Shown: one piece after another, positions 18,026-27,580 of the stretch
Layout of the letters: each line of letters begins with the position of its first letter
Numbering within the stretch: the stretch's first letter is position 1
DNA from: Acidocella aminolytica 101 = DSM 11237
Lineage (GTDB): Bacteria > Pseudomonadota > Alphaproteobacteria > Acetobacterales > Acetobacteraceae
DNA: 64,000 nt
Direction of reading: 5' to 3'
Assembly: GCF_900129125.1 (NCBI RefSeq)
Contig: NZ_FQVJ01000012.1
Span: 1 to 64,000, forward strand
Translations under genes and position numbers: made by a program
The notes under the pieces: model-generated
Told to the model about the DNA's origin: nothing
The model's database searches: none
Seen by the model: the letters and a program-made list of their open reading frames with translations, nothing else

Positions 18026-19960
18026 TCATCCAGCGCGATTTTCGACCAGATCGGTCACCACGCCCGGATCCGCCAGGGTCGAGGTATCGCCCAGGCTCTC
18101 GGTCTCGTTGGCGGCAATCTTGCGTAGAATGCGGCGCATGATCTTGCCGGAGCGGGTCTTGGGCAGGCCCGGCGCCCACTGGATCACATCCGGCGCCGCA
18201 ATCGGGCCAATCTCCTTACGCACCCAGGTAATCAGCTCCTTGCGTAGCGCATCGGTGGGCTCCACATCCGCCACCAGGGTCACATAGGCGTAAATGCCCT
18301 GGCCCTTAATGTCATGCGGGAACCCAACCACCGCCGCCTCGGCTACCGCTTGATGCGCCACCAGAGCGGACTCTACCTCTGCCGTGCCCATGCGGTGCCC
18401 GGAGACGTTAATCACGTCATCCACGCGGCCGGTAATCCAGTAATAACCATCCTCATCCCGCCGCGCGCCGTCACCGGTGAAATACAACCCCTTGAAGGTA
18501 GAGAAGTAGGTTTGCACAAACCGCGCATGGTCACCATAAACGGTGCGCATCTGCCCCGGCCAGCTATCGGCGATGCAAAGATTGCCCTCGGTCGCCCCCC
18601 GCAGCTCATGACCTTCGCCATCCACCAGCATCGGCTTCACGCCCGGCAGCGGCAGCGTCGCGGAGCCCGGCTTCAGCGCCGTCGCGCCGGGCAGCGGGGT
18701 AATCAGAGCGCCGCCAGTCTCGGTCTGCCACCAAGTATCCACAATCGGGCAACGATGCTCGCCCACCACGCGGTCATACCAGTGCCAAGCTTCCGGGTTG
18801 ATCGGCTCACCCACGGACCCCAAAATCCGGAGCGACTTGCGGGAGGTTTTCTTCACCGGCTCCTCGCCGTCGCGCATCAAGGCGCGGATTGCCGTCGGCG
18901 CGGTGTAGAAAATATTGACCTTGTGCTTGTCGATTACCTCCCAGAACCGCGAGGTGGAAGGATAATTCGGCACGCCCTCGAACATCAGGGTCGTCGCGCC
19001 ATTCGCCAGCGGCCCATACACTATGTAGGTATGGCCGGTCACCCAGCCCACATCTGCCGTGCACCAGTAAACTTCACCGGGATGGTAATCGAACACATAT
19101 TGATGGGTGAAACTCGCCCACACCATGTAACCGCCGGTGGTGTGCAGCACACCCTTCGGCTTGCCGGTGGACCCGGAGGTGTACAGAATGAAGAGCGGGT
19201 CTTCCGCGTTCATTTCCACCGGCTCGTGGGTGGCGGGCACCTTCGCAGCTTCCTCATGCAGCCACACGTCGCGGCCGGGCTGCATCGCCACGTCACCGCC
19301 AGTGATTTTCACCACCACCACGCTCTTCACGCTCGGGCAGGTCTTCAGCGCCTCATCGGCATTCACCTTCAGCGCCACCTTGCGCCCGCCGCGACGGCCT
19401 TCATCGGCCGTAATCAGCGCCACAGAGCCGCAATCCTGCACGCGGCTGGCCAGAGAATCCGGTGAGAACCCGCCAAACACCACGGAATGCACCGCGCCAA
19501 TCCGAGCGCAAGCCAGCAGCGCCACGGCGGCTTCCACCACCATCGGCAGATACACAGTGACCACATCGCCCTTCTTCACACCCTGCGCCGTCAGCACATT
19601 GGCGAGGCGGCAGACCTGCTCATGCAGTTCGCGGTAGGTCACTTTTTTAGAATCGTTCGGGTCATCCCCCTCCCAGATGATCGCCACCTGGTCGCCGCGC
19701 TCCGCCAGATGCCGATCCAGGCAGTTGGCGGCGGCATTCAGTGTGCCGTCTTCAAACCATTTGATCGACACATCGCCAAAAAAGGTTGTGTTCTTAATCT
19801 TGGTCGGCTGCTTCATCCAGGTCAGACGTTTGCATTCCTCACCCCAGAATGCCTCAGGTTCGGAGCTGGCACGTAGGTACATCTCCTCATACCGCGCGCG
19901 GTTCGCCAACGCGTGAGCGGCAATTTCAGGTTTGACCGGGACAATATCGGCATCGGACAT
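18026..19960 (-). CDS. acs: Acetyl-CoA synthetase
   Basis: A 644-residue AMP-forming ligase converting acetate to acetyl-CoA. The AMP-binding motif [12 protein letters not shown], the hinge region and the C-terminal [18 protein letters not shown] are clear; the lysine there is the catalytic residue regulated by acetylation in this family. The start at 19960 has GGAGG upstream, whereas the open frame extends 38 codons more without support. It supplies acetyl-CoA for the PHB, fatty acid and TCA routes encoded nearby. Confidence 0.97.
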   Translation of the reverse strand: MSDADIVPVKPEIAAHALANRARYEEMYLRASSEPEAFWGEECKRLTWMKQPTKIKNTTFFGDVSIKWFEDGTLNAAANCLDRHLAERGDQVAIIWEGDDPNDSKKVTYRELHEQVCRLANVLTAQGVKKGDVVTVYLPMVVEAAVALLACARIGAVHSVVFGGFSPDSLASRVQDCGSVALITADEGRRGGRKVALKVNADEALKTCPSVKSVVVVKITGGDVAMQPGRDVWLHEEAAKVPATHEPVEMNAEDPLFILYTSGSTGKPKGVLHTTGGYMVWASFTHQYVFDYHPGEVYWCTADVGWVTGHTYIVYGPLANGATTLMFEGVPNYPSTSRFWEVIDKHKVNIFYTAPTAIRALMRDGEEPVKKTSRKSLRILGSVGEPINPEAWHWYDRVVGEHRCPIVDTWWQTETGGALITPLPGATALKPGSATLPLPGVKPMLVDGEGHELRGATEGNLCIADSWPGQMRTVYGDHARFVQTYFSTFKGLYFTGDGARRDEDGYYWITGRVDDVINVSGHRMGTAEVESALVAHQAVAEAAVVGFPHDIKGQGIYAYVTLVADVEPTDALRKELITWVRKEIGPIAAPDVIQWAPGLPKTRSGKIMRRILRKIAANETESLGDTSTLADPGVVTDLVENRAG

Positions 19961-20250
19961 TACGGGGCCCTCCAGTTTTGTTTTGTAGCTTGTACTTATC
20001 ACAAAATTCCCGGCGGCGCGCCAAGACTGATCCGTTCTGACGCATTCCGTTATAACCCGGCTTTTCCGCCCCACCGACGCAGGATCGTTGACAAAACTTC
20101 ACGTTTCGTGCCTGCTGCGAACCGCAATCGACGATGGACTTGACTTGAGTTCCCGCGCTCCAGCCGCTGGATGCAGACAAGGCGGCCATAACCCGGTTGT
20201 CCCGGTATCCAAGGCCGGGCGGATTATCTGCTTAAGGAGCGACGAAGACT

Positions 20251-20454
20251 ATGCCGATTGGTACCGTGAAATGGTTTAATACAACAAAGGGTTTCGGATT
20301 CATTGTGCCGCAGGATGGCGGCAAGGATGTGTTCGTGCACATTACCGCGGTCCAGTCCGCCGGCATGCGCGGCCTGAATGAAGGCCAGAAGGTGAGCTTT
20401 GAGGTCACCAAGGAACGCGGCAAGGACGCCGCGGTGAATCTCAAGGCCATCTAA
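20251..20454 (+). CDS. cspA: Cold-shock domain protein
   Basis: A 67-residue single cold-shock domain that binds single-stranded RNA. Both RNA-binding motifs are intact: KGFGFI and VFVHI. It begins [14 protein letters not shown]. The spacer of 290 bases to the divergent acs start leaves room for a long 5' leader, which in Csp genes often folds as a thermosensor; I cannot define one by eye. AAGGAG lies before the start. Confidence 0.95.
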   Translation: MPIGTVKWFNTTKGFGFIVPQDGGKDVFVHITAVQSAGMRGLNEGQKVSFEVTKERGKDAAVNLKAI

Positions 20455-20468
20455 GCCGAAGGCAAGCG

Positions 20469-20498
20469 CGCCGCCCCTCATCAGACGGGCGGCGTTTT
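20469..20498 (+). terminator. Intrinsic terminator of the cold-shock gene
   Basis: Stem CGCCGCCC (20469-20476) with GGGCGGCG (20487-20494) followed by TTTT, directly after the csp stop and before the convergent aldolase gene. Confidence 0.85.
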
Positions 20499-20503
20499 CA
20501 TGT

Positions 20504-21157
20504 TCAGCCCCCTGTGTTCGGCCGGTAGGCGGTGGCAAACTGCTCAATCGCGCCATGAATCTCCTGGTCCGAGAGCAGTACAGGCCCGCCCGCCTGCAGA
20601 CTGAGCAGATATTGCTGCGCCAGCACCTCCAGCTCCGTCGCGGCCCCCAGCGCGGCAAACACATCGTGCCCCACCGCCAACCCACCATGATTCGCAATCA
20701 GGCAGGCCGTGCGCCCCACCAGCGCCCGCAGCACCGCATGTGAAAGATCCACCGTACCAAACAGCGCATAATCCGCGCAGCGCACCGTGCCCCCGCCAAA
20801 GCGCGTGATCATGTAATGGCAGGGCGGAATCTCCCGCCGTGCCATCGCCAGCGCCGTGCAATGCGGCGCATGATGATGCACCACCCCGCCCACCTCCGGC
20901 CGGGAGAGATAAATATCCAGATGAAACCGCCATTCCGAGGACGGCCTGAACCGCCCCTCATGGCTTCCATCCGCCCGCAACAGCGGAATCATCTCCGGCG
21001 TCAGCGCCTCATAATCCACCGCCGAGGGGGTGATGAGGACCCCCTCCTCCACCCGCAGCGACACATTGCCAGACGTACCCGCCGCCAGCCCCCGTGCCGC
21101 CATGGTCCGCGCCGCACGAATCAAGTCCAGCCGCGACTGCCTGTTGGCCTCCGTCAC
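20504..21157 (-). CDS. Class II aldolase/adducin family protein
   Basis: A 217-residue zinc aldolase of the L-fuculose-phosphate aldolase type. AAGTSGNVSLR binds the substrate phosphate, the glutamate of SSEWRFHLDIY is the catalytic acid position, and HHHAPHC plus the later NHGG histidine bind zinc. These enzymes cleave small sugar phosphates to dihydroxyacetone phosphate and an aldehyde; the exact substrate is unknown. Its start overlaps the stop of the preceding gene by four bases. Confidence 0.85.
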   Translation of the reverse strand: MTEANRQSRLDLIRAARTMAARGLAAGTSGNVSLRVEEGVLITPSAVDYEALTPEMIPLLRADGSHEGRFRPSSEWRFHLDIYLSRPEVGGVVHHHAPHCTALAMARREIPPCHYMITRFGGGTVRCADYALFGTVDLSHAVLRALVGRTACLIANHGGLAVGHDVFAALGAATELEVLAQQYLLSLQAGGPVLLSDQEIHGAIEQFATAYRPNTGG

Positions 21158-22026
21158 GGCGCGGACGCAAAATTAAGAGCGGGGGACATTTTCATTGAAT
21201 CATCATGCCAACGCAGCGTCAGCGTGGCTTTTTTCACCGGCGCATGCGCGAAATCATGCGCTGCGCAGGCGCTTTTGGCGGCCCCGGCGCTGACATAGGA
21301 AATCTCCGCCACCGCCCCGCCCGGCGCAGGACGCAAGCTGTCGATCGAAAGCAGCACCGCCTGCCCCGCATTCAACGTCTGGCAATTCGCATTGGGGTTC
21401 AAAGTGTCCCGCAAATCCCGCGCGCTCAAAATCGAAGGCGCCTCGCCCGCGGGAGGTGGCAGACTCTCAACCGAAAGCTGGCTATCCTCCTCCCCTTGCC
21501 CTTCCCAGCCAGAGAGACAAACAAACTGCGCCCTCCCGTCCGGGTTCAGCGACACGCAATGCGCCGCCTGCCCGCCCGGATACCAGCCTTTCAGCTTCCA
21601 ATGGCCCGGCCCGCCGGCAAACAAAATCCCGCCGCCAAAATTATTGGCGTGCGCTTCAAAGCTGCCCGCATAGGTCACATAAGCTTCATCCGCGTCCGCG
21701 CTGGTGAGATGCCCCATCACCACGCTCTTCAGCGTAATGCCCAGCCCCAGCCCCGCGCCGCCATAATCCTGCGACGGATAGCCGGGCAACGAGGTGCATT
21801 GATGCGCATAGCCGCCTCCCGGCCCGGAGGCGCCGCTGCAAACCAGCGGCAGAAAAGCCGTCTGCTCGGCATCCGTTAAAGCCCGCGGGTCATGGTTCGC
21901 CGCCTGGGTCTGCGGCGCCGGCACGGGTTTCGTCCCGGCGACATCCTGCTGCGCTCTCGGCCAGAACAGGAACACCCCCGCGCCAATAATGACAAGCACG
22001 GAAAACAGAGCTGCAAGGCGCCTCAT
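21154..22026 (-). CDS. Membrane-anchored or secreted protein of unknown function
   Basis: A 290-residue protein I do not recognise. The start at 22026 gives MRRLAALFSVLVIIGAG, an N-terminal signal anchor, behind a G-rich ribosome site; the open frame upstream is not supported. The rest is a Gly/Ala-rich periplasmic domain with about six cysteines, suggesting disulfides. Near the end a stretch 'LTLRWHDDSMKMSPALN' follows a probable beta domain. It is translationally coupled (ATGA overlap) to the class II aldolase, though a functional link is not obvious. Confidence 0.7.
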   Translation of the reverse strand: MRRLAALFSVLVIIGAGVFLFWPRAQQDVAGTKPVPAPQTQAANHDPRALTDAEQTAFLPLVCSGASGPGGGYAHQCTSLPGYPSQDYGGAGLGLGITLKSVVMGHLTSADADEAYVTYAGSFEAHANNFGGGILFAGGPGHWKLKGWYPGGQAAHCVSLNPDGRAQFVCLSGWEGQGEEDSQLSVESLPPPAGEAPSILSARDLRDTLNPNANCQTLNAGQAVLLSIDSLRPAPGGAVAEISYVSAGAAKSACAAHDFAHAPVKKATLTLRWHDDSMKMSPALNFASAP

Positions 22027-22219
22027 CCAAAACCCCCAAATCAGTCCAGATCGCGCTTTGCCCCTTTTCTTGGCTCGGGTAAACAGCTTGCACGGTAAGG
22101 TTTTGGAAAGCGTCCCCATGGTCTCAGGGCGAATCCTCCTAGGGGCTCTGCCCCTGCTGCTCTCCGGCTAAGCCTTCTAGCAGGCGCAAGGCTAAGGCTT
22201 ACCACGCCTGCCCCCGGCG

Positions 22220-22606
22220 CCAACCGACCTTTATCCACTCGACCCTGGAGACGTGCCGACCATCCGCGTCTACGACCAAGGCCAGATGTCTTGCACCTAT
22301 TATGTGGATGATTGCACCTATATCGGCATACTGTTGCTCGGCCTTGTGAAAGAACGCGAATGCACTCTTCGGCGCCGTTACCCAGGCTTTGCAGGCCAAA
22401 CAACTGATCCTGCCCCCTCCCATGGCGGTTGAGGTCTCCACCTACTACCCCTTCTATATTCGGGCGAGGTCAACAGTTCCGGCCAATACCCATACCCTCT
22501 CGGCATAACAGTTCTGACGGCGATTTCCATAGCGGGCGGGTTCACTTACCGGGTTGAGGCGGCCTATGTGAAAGTCACACGCAATATGGGCAGCAAAGCT
22601 GTCTAG
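22220..22606 (+). pseudogene. Decayed Wza/GumB-type polysaccharide export protein
   Basis: No intact frame exists, yet three consecutive stretches read like one polysaccharide export protein. From about 22232 comes YPLDPGD...IRVYDQGQMS...YYVDD, the start of the export domain. From about 22362, in another frame, comes GAVTQALQAKQL...MAVEVSTYYPFYIR. From about 22463, back in the first frame, comes GEVNSSGQYPYPLGITVLTA then IAGGFTYRVE...YVKVTR, an SLBB-like domain, ending at TAG 22604-22606. At least two frameshifts are therefore needed. Intact family members form the outer-membrane exit for capsule or EPS and start with a lipoprotein signal, not found here. Confidence 0.75.
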
Positions 22607-22643
22607 TATGGCCCAACAACTTCCGCATTGGTGCAGCCGGGTG

Positions 22644-23840
22644 ATGTCATCACAGTCCTTGAACGCCGTTTCTGAAGCCGGCCCCACCGCCATCCCCCGC
22701 ACGACCGCCTTGGCCTTGGTGGTTGCCGGGTTCGTAACTTTCGTGAATATGTGGTGCACCCAGGCCATTCTGCCGGTGCTGGCGAAAAGCCTACAGGTTT
22801 CGCCAGCTTTAACCGGCTACACCGTCACCGCCCCGCTGGTGGCCACCGCCGTCATGGCCCCGCTCATCGGCATGATTTCAGACCGGTTTGGGCGGCGCAT
22901 CTTCATTCGCGGCGCGGCTTTGCTGCTGGTCATCCCCACCGTGCTGGCGGCCTTTTCCTCGAGCCTTACCATGCTCATCGCCTGCCGGTTCGCGCAAGGG
23001 CTGTTGCTGCCCTTCATTTTCACCATCACCATCGCTTATATCAGCGACGAAATGACGCCCATCAACGCGATGAAGATGGTGGGCATCTACACCTCCGGCA
23101 CCATCAGCGGCGGCTTTTCTGGGCGGCTGATCGTGGGCTTCGTCACCGCCTTGGCAAATTGGCGCATAGGGTTTCTGGTCATTGGTGCAATCACCCTGGC
23201 CGCCGCCCTTACCATCACCTTCCTACTGCCCAAGGAGCGTCGCTTCCAGCCCACCCTGGGCATTAGCGGCGCGCTCAGCTCCTTTCCCAACCATCTTTCC
23301 AACAGGCGCCTGCTCGGCACCTATGCGGTGGGGTTTGGTGTGCTGTTCTCGCTGGTCAGCGTTTTCACCTTCATCAATTTTCGGCTGGCCGAGGCGCCTT
23401 ATAATCTCGGCCCCGCCGCGCTGGGGGCCATTTTTGTCGTTTATCTGGGTGGCGTCGCGGCCAGCCCCGTGGCGGGGCGGCTGGGCGCGCGCATGAACCG
23501 GCGAATGTTGATGGCGGTCTGCGTCGGACTCATCCTCACCGGGCTGGCGCTCACCCTTGCCTCGCCGCTCTGGCTCATCTGCCTGGGGCTGCTGTTCGTG
23601 TGCTTCGGCGTATTTCCACAGCAAACGCTGGCCACCGGCTTTATCGGCGTAGCCGCGCGTGGCGCCAAATCCACCGCTGTCGGGCTTTATGTCACGACCT
23701 ATTATGTCGGCGGCAGCTTTGGCGGCATCCTCCCCGCCGCCGCTTGGCACGATACCGGCTGGCCGGGCTGCGCCGCCATCACCGCAATTGTGCAACTCGC
23801 CATGCTAGGGTTCGCGCTGAAAAGCTGGCGCGATACTTAA
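22644..23840 (+). CDS. MFS transporter, YnfM-like
   Basis: A major facilitator of about 398 residues with 12 hydrophobic helices. The signature loop between helices 2 and 3 reads GMISDRFGRR, and a second related loop GRLGARMNRR lies after helix 8. It resembles YnfM/drug:proton antiporters, with VNMWCTQAILPVLA in helix 1. The substrate is unknown. The start is uncertain: ATG at 22608 or 22644, neither with a good ribosome site. It directly follows the decayed export gene, so its original promoter may lie in or before that remnant. Confidence 0.85.
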   Translation: MSSQSLNAVSEAGPTAIPRTTALALVVAGFVTFVNMWCTQAILPVLAKSLQVSPALTGYTVTAPLVATAVMAPLIGMISDRFGRRIFIRGAALLLVIPTVLAAFSSSLTMLIACRFAQGLLLPFIFTITIAYISDEMTPINAMKMVGIYTSGTISGGFSGRLIVGFVTALANWRIGFLVIGAITLAAALTITFLLPKERRFQPTLGISGALSSFPNHLSNRRLLGTYAVGFGVLFSLVSVFTFINFRLAEAPYNLGPAALGAIFVVYLGGVAASPVAGRLGARMNRRMLMAVCVGLILTGLALTLASPLWLICLGLLFVCFGVFPQQTLATGFIGVAARGAKSTAVGLYVTTYYVGGSFGGILPAAAWHDTGWPGCAAITAIVQLAMLGFALKSWRDT

Positions 23841-23882
23841 AGGACTAGTTATTTGTTTCCGTCATAACCAAATAATCGCTTA

Positions 23883-24368
23883 TTACTTTTCCGGCGCGGA
23901 ATGGGTGGGGTCCACCCAGTACACTTCCTCCGGCGGCTCAACGGGGTCGATCGTATCAATATTCACCACCACCGCTTCGTTATCTGAGCGCACCAGCACG
24001 CATTGCAACACCTGAGCAGGGTCGGCGTTGATCTCCTGATGCGGCACGTAAGGCGGTACATAGATAAAATCGCCCGGCCCGGCCTCGGCCACGAATTCCA
24101 GCCGCTCCCCCCAGCGCAGCCGCGCCTTGCCGCTGACCACATAAATAACGCTTTCGAGCGCGCCATGATGGTGCACGCCGGTCTTGGCATTGGGGTCAAT
24201 TGCCACCGTTCCCGCCCAGATACGCTGTGCGCCCACCCGCGCCTGATTAATTGCCGCCTGCCGGAACATGCCTGGCGTCTGCGCGGTGTTCGGGTCTAAC
24301 TGGTCGCCTTTAATCACGCGCACGCCATCATGCTTCCAGTGCGGCTCGTGATGATGGTCATGCAGCAT
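23883..24368 (-). CDS. Cupin-domain protein
   Basis: A 161-residue single-domain cupin. Motif 1 is TGVHHHGALESVIYVVSGKA (metal histidines plus Glu) and motif 2 is GDFIYVPPYVPHQEIN with the last histidine. The N-terminus is His-rich (MLHDHHHEPHWKHDG). GAGGG precedes the chosen start. Cupins of this type include small dioxygenases and isomerases; I cannot tell which. It stands upstream of a terminator and not in an obvious operon. Confidence 0.8.
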   Translation of the reverse strand: MLHDHHHEPHWKHDGVRVIKGDQLDPNTAQTPGMFRQAAINQARVGAQRIWAGTVAIDPNAKTGVHHHGALESVIYVVSGKARLRWGERLEFVAEAGPGDFIYVPPYVPHQEINADPAQVLQCVLVRSDNEAVVVNIDTIDPVEPPEEVYWVDPTHSAPEK

Positions 24369-24411
24369 TATGTTTCCCTCTTGCTTCCGCGTGAAGGATG
24401 CCGTTTCCCCC

Positions 24412-24445
24412 CACAAAAGAAAAGGCCGGGGACGGCCCGGCCTTT
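24412..24445 (-). terminator. Intrinsic terminator of pyrC
   Basis: A 10-bp perfect stem (24421-24430 with 24436-24445) and, on the minus strand, a T-rich tail. It directly follows the dihydroorotase stop. Confidence 0.85.
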
Positions 24446-24451
24446 CATGGT

Positions 24452-25777
24452 TCAGGAGCGAAAGCGCACCGAGCGGCCCACCGGCTCACCTGTGACCTGC
24501 CCCTCATACATCACCACATTGCCGCGAATGATGGTGCCCACCGGCCAGCCCGTGCAGGCCACCCCGTCAAAGGGCGTCCAACCGCATTGGCTTGCGATCC
24601 AGTTATTTTCGATGGTCCGCTTGGCCTGCAAATCCACCACCGAGAAATCCGCGTCATTCCCGGCCACCAGCCGCCCTTTGCCGACCGCGCCATAAACCCG
24701 CGCCGGACCTTCGGACATCAGTTGCACCAGCCGCAGGAGCGAGAGCCGGCCTTCATTCACTTTGGTGAGCATCAACGGCAGCATGGTCTGCACGCCCGTT
24801 AAGCCAGCCGCCACGGCGGGCCAGGGTTTTTCCTTATTAGCGCGCGGGTGGGGCGCATGGTCGGAGCCGATATTATCCACCGTGCCATCCGCCACGGCGG
24901 CCCAGGCCGCATCCATGTGGCGCTTGTCGCGCAGCGGCGGGTTCATCACGCCATAGCCGCCCAGGCGCTCATATACATCCGGCGCGCATTGCAGCAGATG
25001 ATTCACCAGCACCTCGCACCCCACGAGGTCTTTATGCGCCTTCAGGAACTCAAATTCCTCGGCGGTGGAAACGTGCAGAATATGCGCCGGACGCCCAGTG
25101 CGCTCAGCAATGGCGGTGATCCGCCGTGTACCCTTGAAGGCACATTCCACATCGCGCCAGACATAATGGTCGCTATATGGCCCGCCTTTCTCGAACGCGG
25201 CCTTGCGCTCCTGCAGGCGCTCCTCGTCCTCGGAATGAAACGCCACGCGGCGGCGGCCTGAGCGCATCAGCCGCTCGATGCTCTCATCATCCGACACCAG
25301 GAGATTCCCCGTGGAAGACCCTGCAAACACCTTCATAGCGCAGACGCCCGGCAGACTTTCCAGCATCCCGGTTTCGTCCAGATTATCCATGGTGGCCCCG
25401 GCGAACATGCCGATATCGCACCAGCTATGCCCGGCCACATAATCATGCTTGGCCTGCAAGGTGGCCACATCCACCCCAGCCGGGTTGGTGTTGGGCATGT
25501 CAAATGCCGCCGTCACCCCGCCCAGCACCGCGCCCAGCGAACCGGAGCGCATATCCTCCACGCCCTCAATCCCGCCTTTGCCGCCATCGCGGAAATGCAC
25601 ATGCGGGTCGATCACGCCCGGCAACACATGCAGTCCCTTGGCATTGAAGCTTTCCGCCGCGGGGCCCAAATTCTTGCCAATCGCGGCAATCTTGCCGTTC
25701 TTCACGGCCACATCGGCCTCCGCCTCGCCCCAGGGCAGAACCAGCGTGCCGTTTTGCAGGATCAGATCATAGCTCAT
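24452..25777 (-). CDS. pyrC: Dihydroorotase (class I) or related cyclic amidohydrolase
   Basis: A 441-residue amidohydrolase. Metal-binding residues are clear: the HxH of VIDPHVHFRDGG, the carboxylated lysine of AMKVFAGSSTG, histidines in FHSEDE and ILHVSTAEE, and the aspartate in GSDHAPH. These match class I dihydroorotases, which close carbamoyl-aspartate to dihydroorotate in pyrimidine synthesis. Allantoinase and hydantoinase share the fold, so a different ring substrate is possible. AGGAA precedes the start. The GT9 gene upstream ends 8 bases before it. Confidence 0.85.
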   Translation of the reverse strand: MSYDLILQNGTLVLPWGEAEADVAVKNGKIAAIGKNLGPAAESFNAKGLHVLPGVIDPHVHFRDGGKGGIEGVEDMRSGSLGAVLGGVTAAFDMPNTNPAGVDVATLQAKHDYVAGHSWCDIGMFAGATMDNLDETGMLESLPGVCAMKVFAGSSTGNLLVSDDESIERLMRSGRRRVAFHSEDEERLQERKAAFEKGGPYSDHYVWRDVECAFKGTRRITAIAERTGRPAHILHVSTAEEFEFLKAHKDLVGCEVLVNHLLQCAPDVYERLGGYGVMNPPLRDKRHMDAAWAAVADGTVDNIGSDHAPHPRANKEKPWPAVAAGLTGVQTMLPLMLTKVNEGRLSLLRLVQLMSEGPARVYGAVGKGRLVAGNDADFSVVDLQAKRTIENNWIASQCGWTPFDGVACTGWPVGTIIRGNVVMYEGQVTGEPVGRSVRFRS

Positions 25778-25785
25778 GGCGTTTC

Positions 25786-26679
25786 CTATAAGCGCAGAAG
25801 TTCAAAAGCGGCAGAGGTCACGGTCTCAACACTGAGTCCCGTCATCGGCGCCTCGCCCTCCGGGCCTGGAGCCACGGCAATGGCGGTGCGCGGCCCGGCG
25901 GGGGCATATTCGCTGGCGCGGGATCGGCCGAACAGCCCCAAAGTCGGCGTCCCGGCCGCCGCGGAAAGATGCATCAGCCCGGAATCATTCCCCACGAACA
26001 AAACCGTCCGGCGCAAACACGCCGCCACCTCCGGCAAGGTCAGATTGCCCACTAAGTTTATCGCCCCGGGCAATGCCGCCAGCACGGGGGACGCCAACGC
26101 GGCTTCCATCGCCCCTGGCCCGCCAAACACCGCCGCGCGGGCACCGGGCAGTTTCGCCTGGAGAGCATAAAATAATTTTATAAACCGGTCGGCGGGCCAG
26201 ATCTTGCCCTCCCAGTTCGCGGTGGGCGCCAGGGCGATAACCGGGCCCTCGGTTATTAAGGTGGCGGCCTTGGCGTCATCCTCCGGCGCGGTCCAGGCAA
26301 CGGGCAAAGGCGGCGGGGCCAAGCCCAAGGCCGCGCCAAGCTGCGCGTAACGCCGCCCCGGCCTGCGCCCGCCTTTCAGGATATGCCGTTTGCGCGCCGC
26401 CAAGGCCAAGGTGATGATGGAACCCCGCACATCCACCGCGATATCCCAGACCTGCGGCACCAGCTTTGACCATAGCCGCAGCCAATGTCGGTCGAACCGC
26501 TCCTTCTCAAAAACGATCAACCGCTCCAGCGCCGGGAAGCGCGTGAACACCCCTTCCGCCACTGTGCCGCAGGCAATGGTGAAACGCGCCTGCGGATATT
26601 GAAGCCGCAATGCCTCCAGGATTCCGCAAGAGATCACGGCATCGCCGATGCGCGAGGAAGTGATGAACAAAATATTCAT
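25786..26679 (-). CDS. Glycosyltransferase family 9 (heptosyltransferase-like)
   Basis: A 297-residue GT-B enzyme beginning MNILFITSSRIGDAVISCG, the N-terminal signature of ADP-heptose:LPS heptosyltransferases, with the C-terminal nucleotide-binding motif VGNDSGLMHLSAAAGTPTLGLFG. It likely adds a core sugar to lipopolysaccharide on the cytoplasmic face. It appears co-transcribed with pyrC. At 297 residues it is slightly short for the family but complete at both ends. Confidence 0.9.
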   Translation of the reverse strand: MNILFITSSRIGDAVISCGILEALRLQYPQARFTIACGTVAEGVFTRFPALERLIVFEKERFDRHWLRLWSKLVPQVWDIAVDVRGSIITLALAARKRHILKGGRRPGRRYAQLGAALGLAPPPLPVAWTAPEDDAKAATLITEGPVIALAPTANWEGKIWPADRFIKLFYALQAKLPGARAAVFGGPGAMEAALASPVLAALPGAINLVGNLTLPEVAACLRRTVLFVGNDSGLMHLSAAAGTPTLGLFGRSRASEYAPAGPRTAIAVAPGPEGEAPMTGLSVETVTSAAFELLRL

Positions 26680-26762
26680 ATCTGCCGCCTCTAACCCGCC
26701 GGGGCGCCATCGGCAAATAAGGTGGACTTGCAGCTTCCGCCACGCCCCGCCATCTTGCGGTC

Positions 26763-27575
26763 ATGAGTAAGATTACGCCTCTGCCGCACCGTGGTGTTCT
26801 GGAATTGAGCGGGCCTGACCGCGTGTCGTTTCTGAACGGGCTGGTGAGCAATGATGTCACGAAAGCCGGGCCAGGCCGAGCTGTGTGGGCGGCTCTGCTC
26901 ACCCCCCAGGGTAAATATCTGATTGACTTTTTCATTCTCTCGGACGGTGAGCGGCTGCTGCTGGATGTGCCGCGTGAGGCGATCCCGGCTTTGATGCAGA
27001 AGCTGCGTCGCTATAAGTTGCGAGCGGCCGTTGAGATGAAGGATCTCTCGGACGAACTCATGGTCTATGCCACCTGGAATGGCGTGCCACCACAAATTCC
27101 GCTCACTGCCGCCGACCCGCGCTTGCATGAGGCCGGCTACCGCTGCCTCAGCGGCGATAAAGTGACCGCCAACGCCACGCCGGAGGACTATGCGGCGCAC
27201 CGCATCGCCCTTGGCCTGCCGGACGGCCCGCCGGACCTGGAACCAGATAAGACCCTGCTGTTGGAAGCCGGGTTTGATGAGCTGGGCGGCGTGGACTGGG
27301 ATAAGGGCTGCTATATGGGCCAGGAATTGACCGCGCGGACGAAATATCGCGGCCTGATTAAACGCCGCCTGTTGCCCGTGGCGTTGGAACATCCCGGCGT
27401 CACGGCGGGCACGCCCATCTTCGCGGACGGGCTGGAGGTGGGGACGATCCGCTCCGCCGCGGGCAGGATTGCGCTTGCCACCTTGCGTCTGGATGCCTTG
27501 AACAAACCACTCTCAGCCGCGGATACAGAGCTTGCGCCACACCCGCCGAGCTGGTTGAAACAGCCAGAAGGCTAA
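26763..27575 (+). CDS. ygfZ: YgfZ/GcvT-like folate-binding protein
   Basis: A 270-residue protein with the invariant motif DKGCYMGQELTARTKYRG around residue 180, the YgfZ signature with a redox-relevant cysteine. These tetrahydrofolate-binding proteins help assemble or repair Fe-S clusters. The N-terminal GcvT-like part includes LSGPDRVSFLNGLVSNDV. It is divergent from the GT9 gene across an 83-base spacer. Confidence 0.92.
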   Translation: MSKITPLPHRGVLELSGPDRVSFLNGLVSNDVTKAGPGRAVWAALLTPQGKYLIDFFILSDGERLLLDVPREAIPALMQKLRRYKLRAAVEMKDLSDELMVYATWNGVPPQIPLTAADPRLHEAGYRCLSGDKVTANATPEDYAAHRIALGLPDGPPDLEPDKTLLLEAGFDELGGVDWDKGCYMGQELTARTKYRGLIKRRLLPVALEHPGVTAGTPIFADGLEVGTIRSAAGRIALATLRLDALNKPLSAADTELAPHPPSWLKQPEG

Positions 27576-27580
27576 CGCTC

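Noticed and set aside
18314-19465. 383-codon plus-strand frame inside acs
   Set aside because: Antisense to acetyl-CoA synthetase; the composition is typical of a shadow frame.
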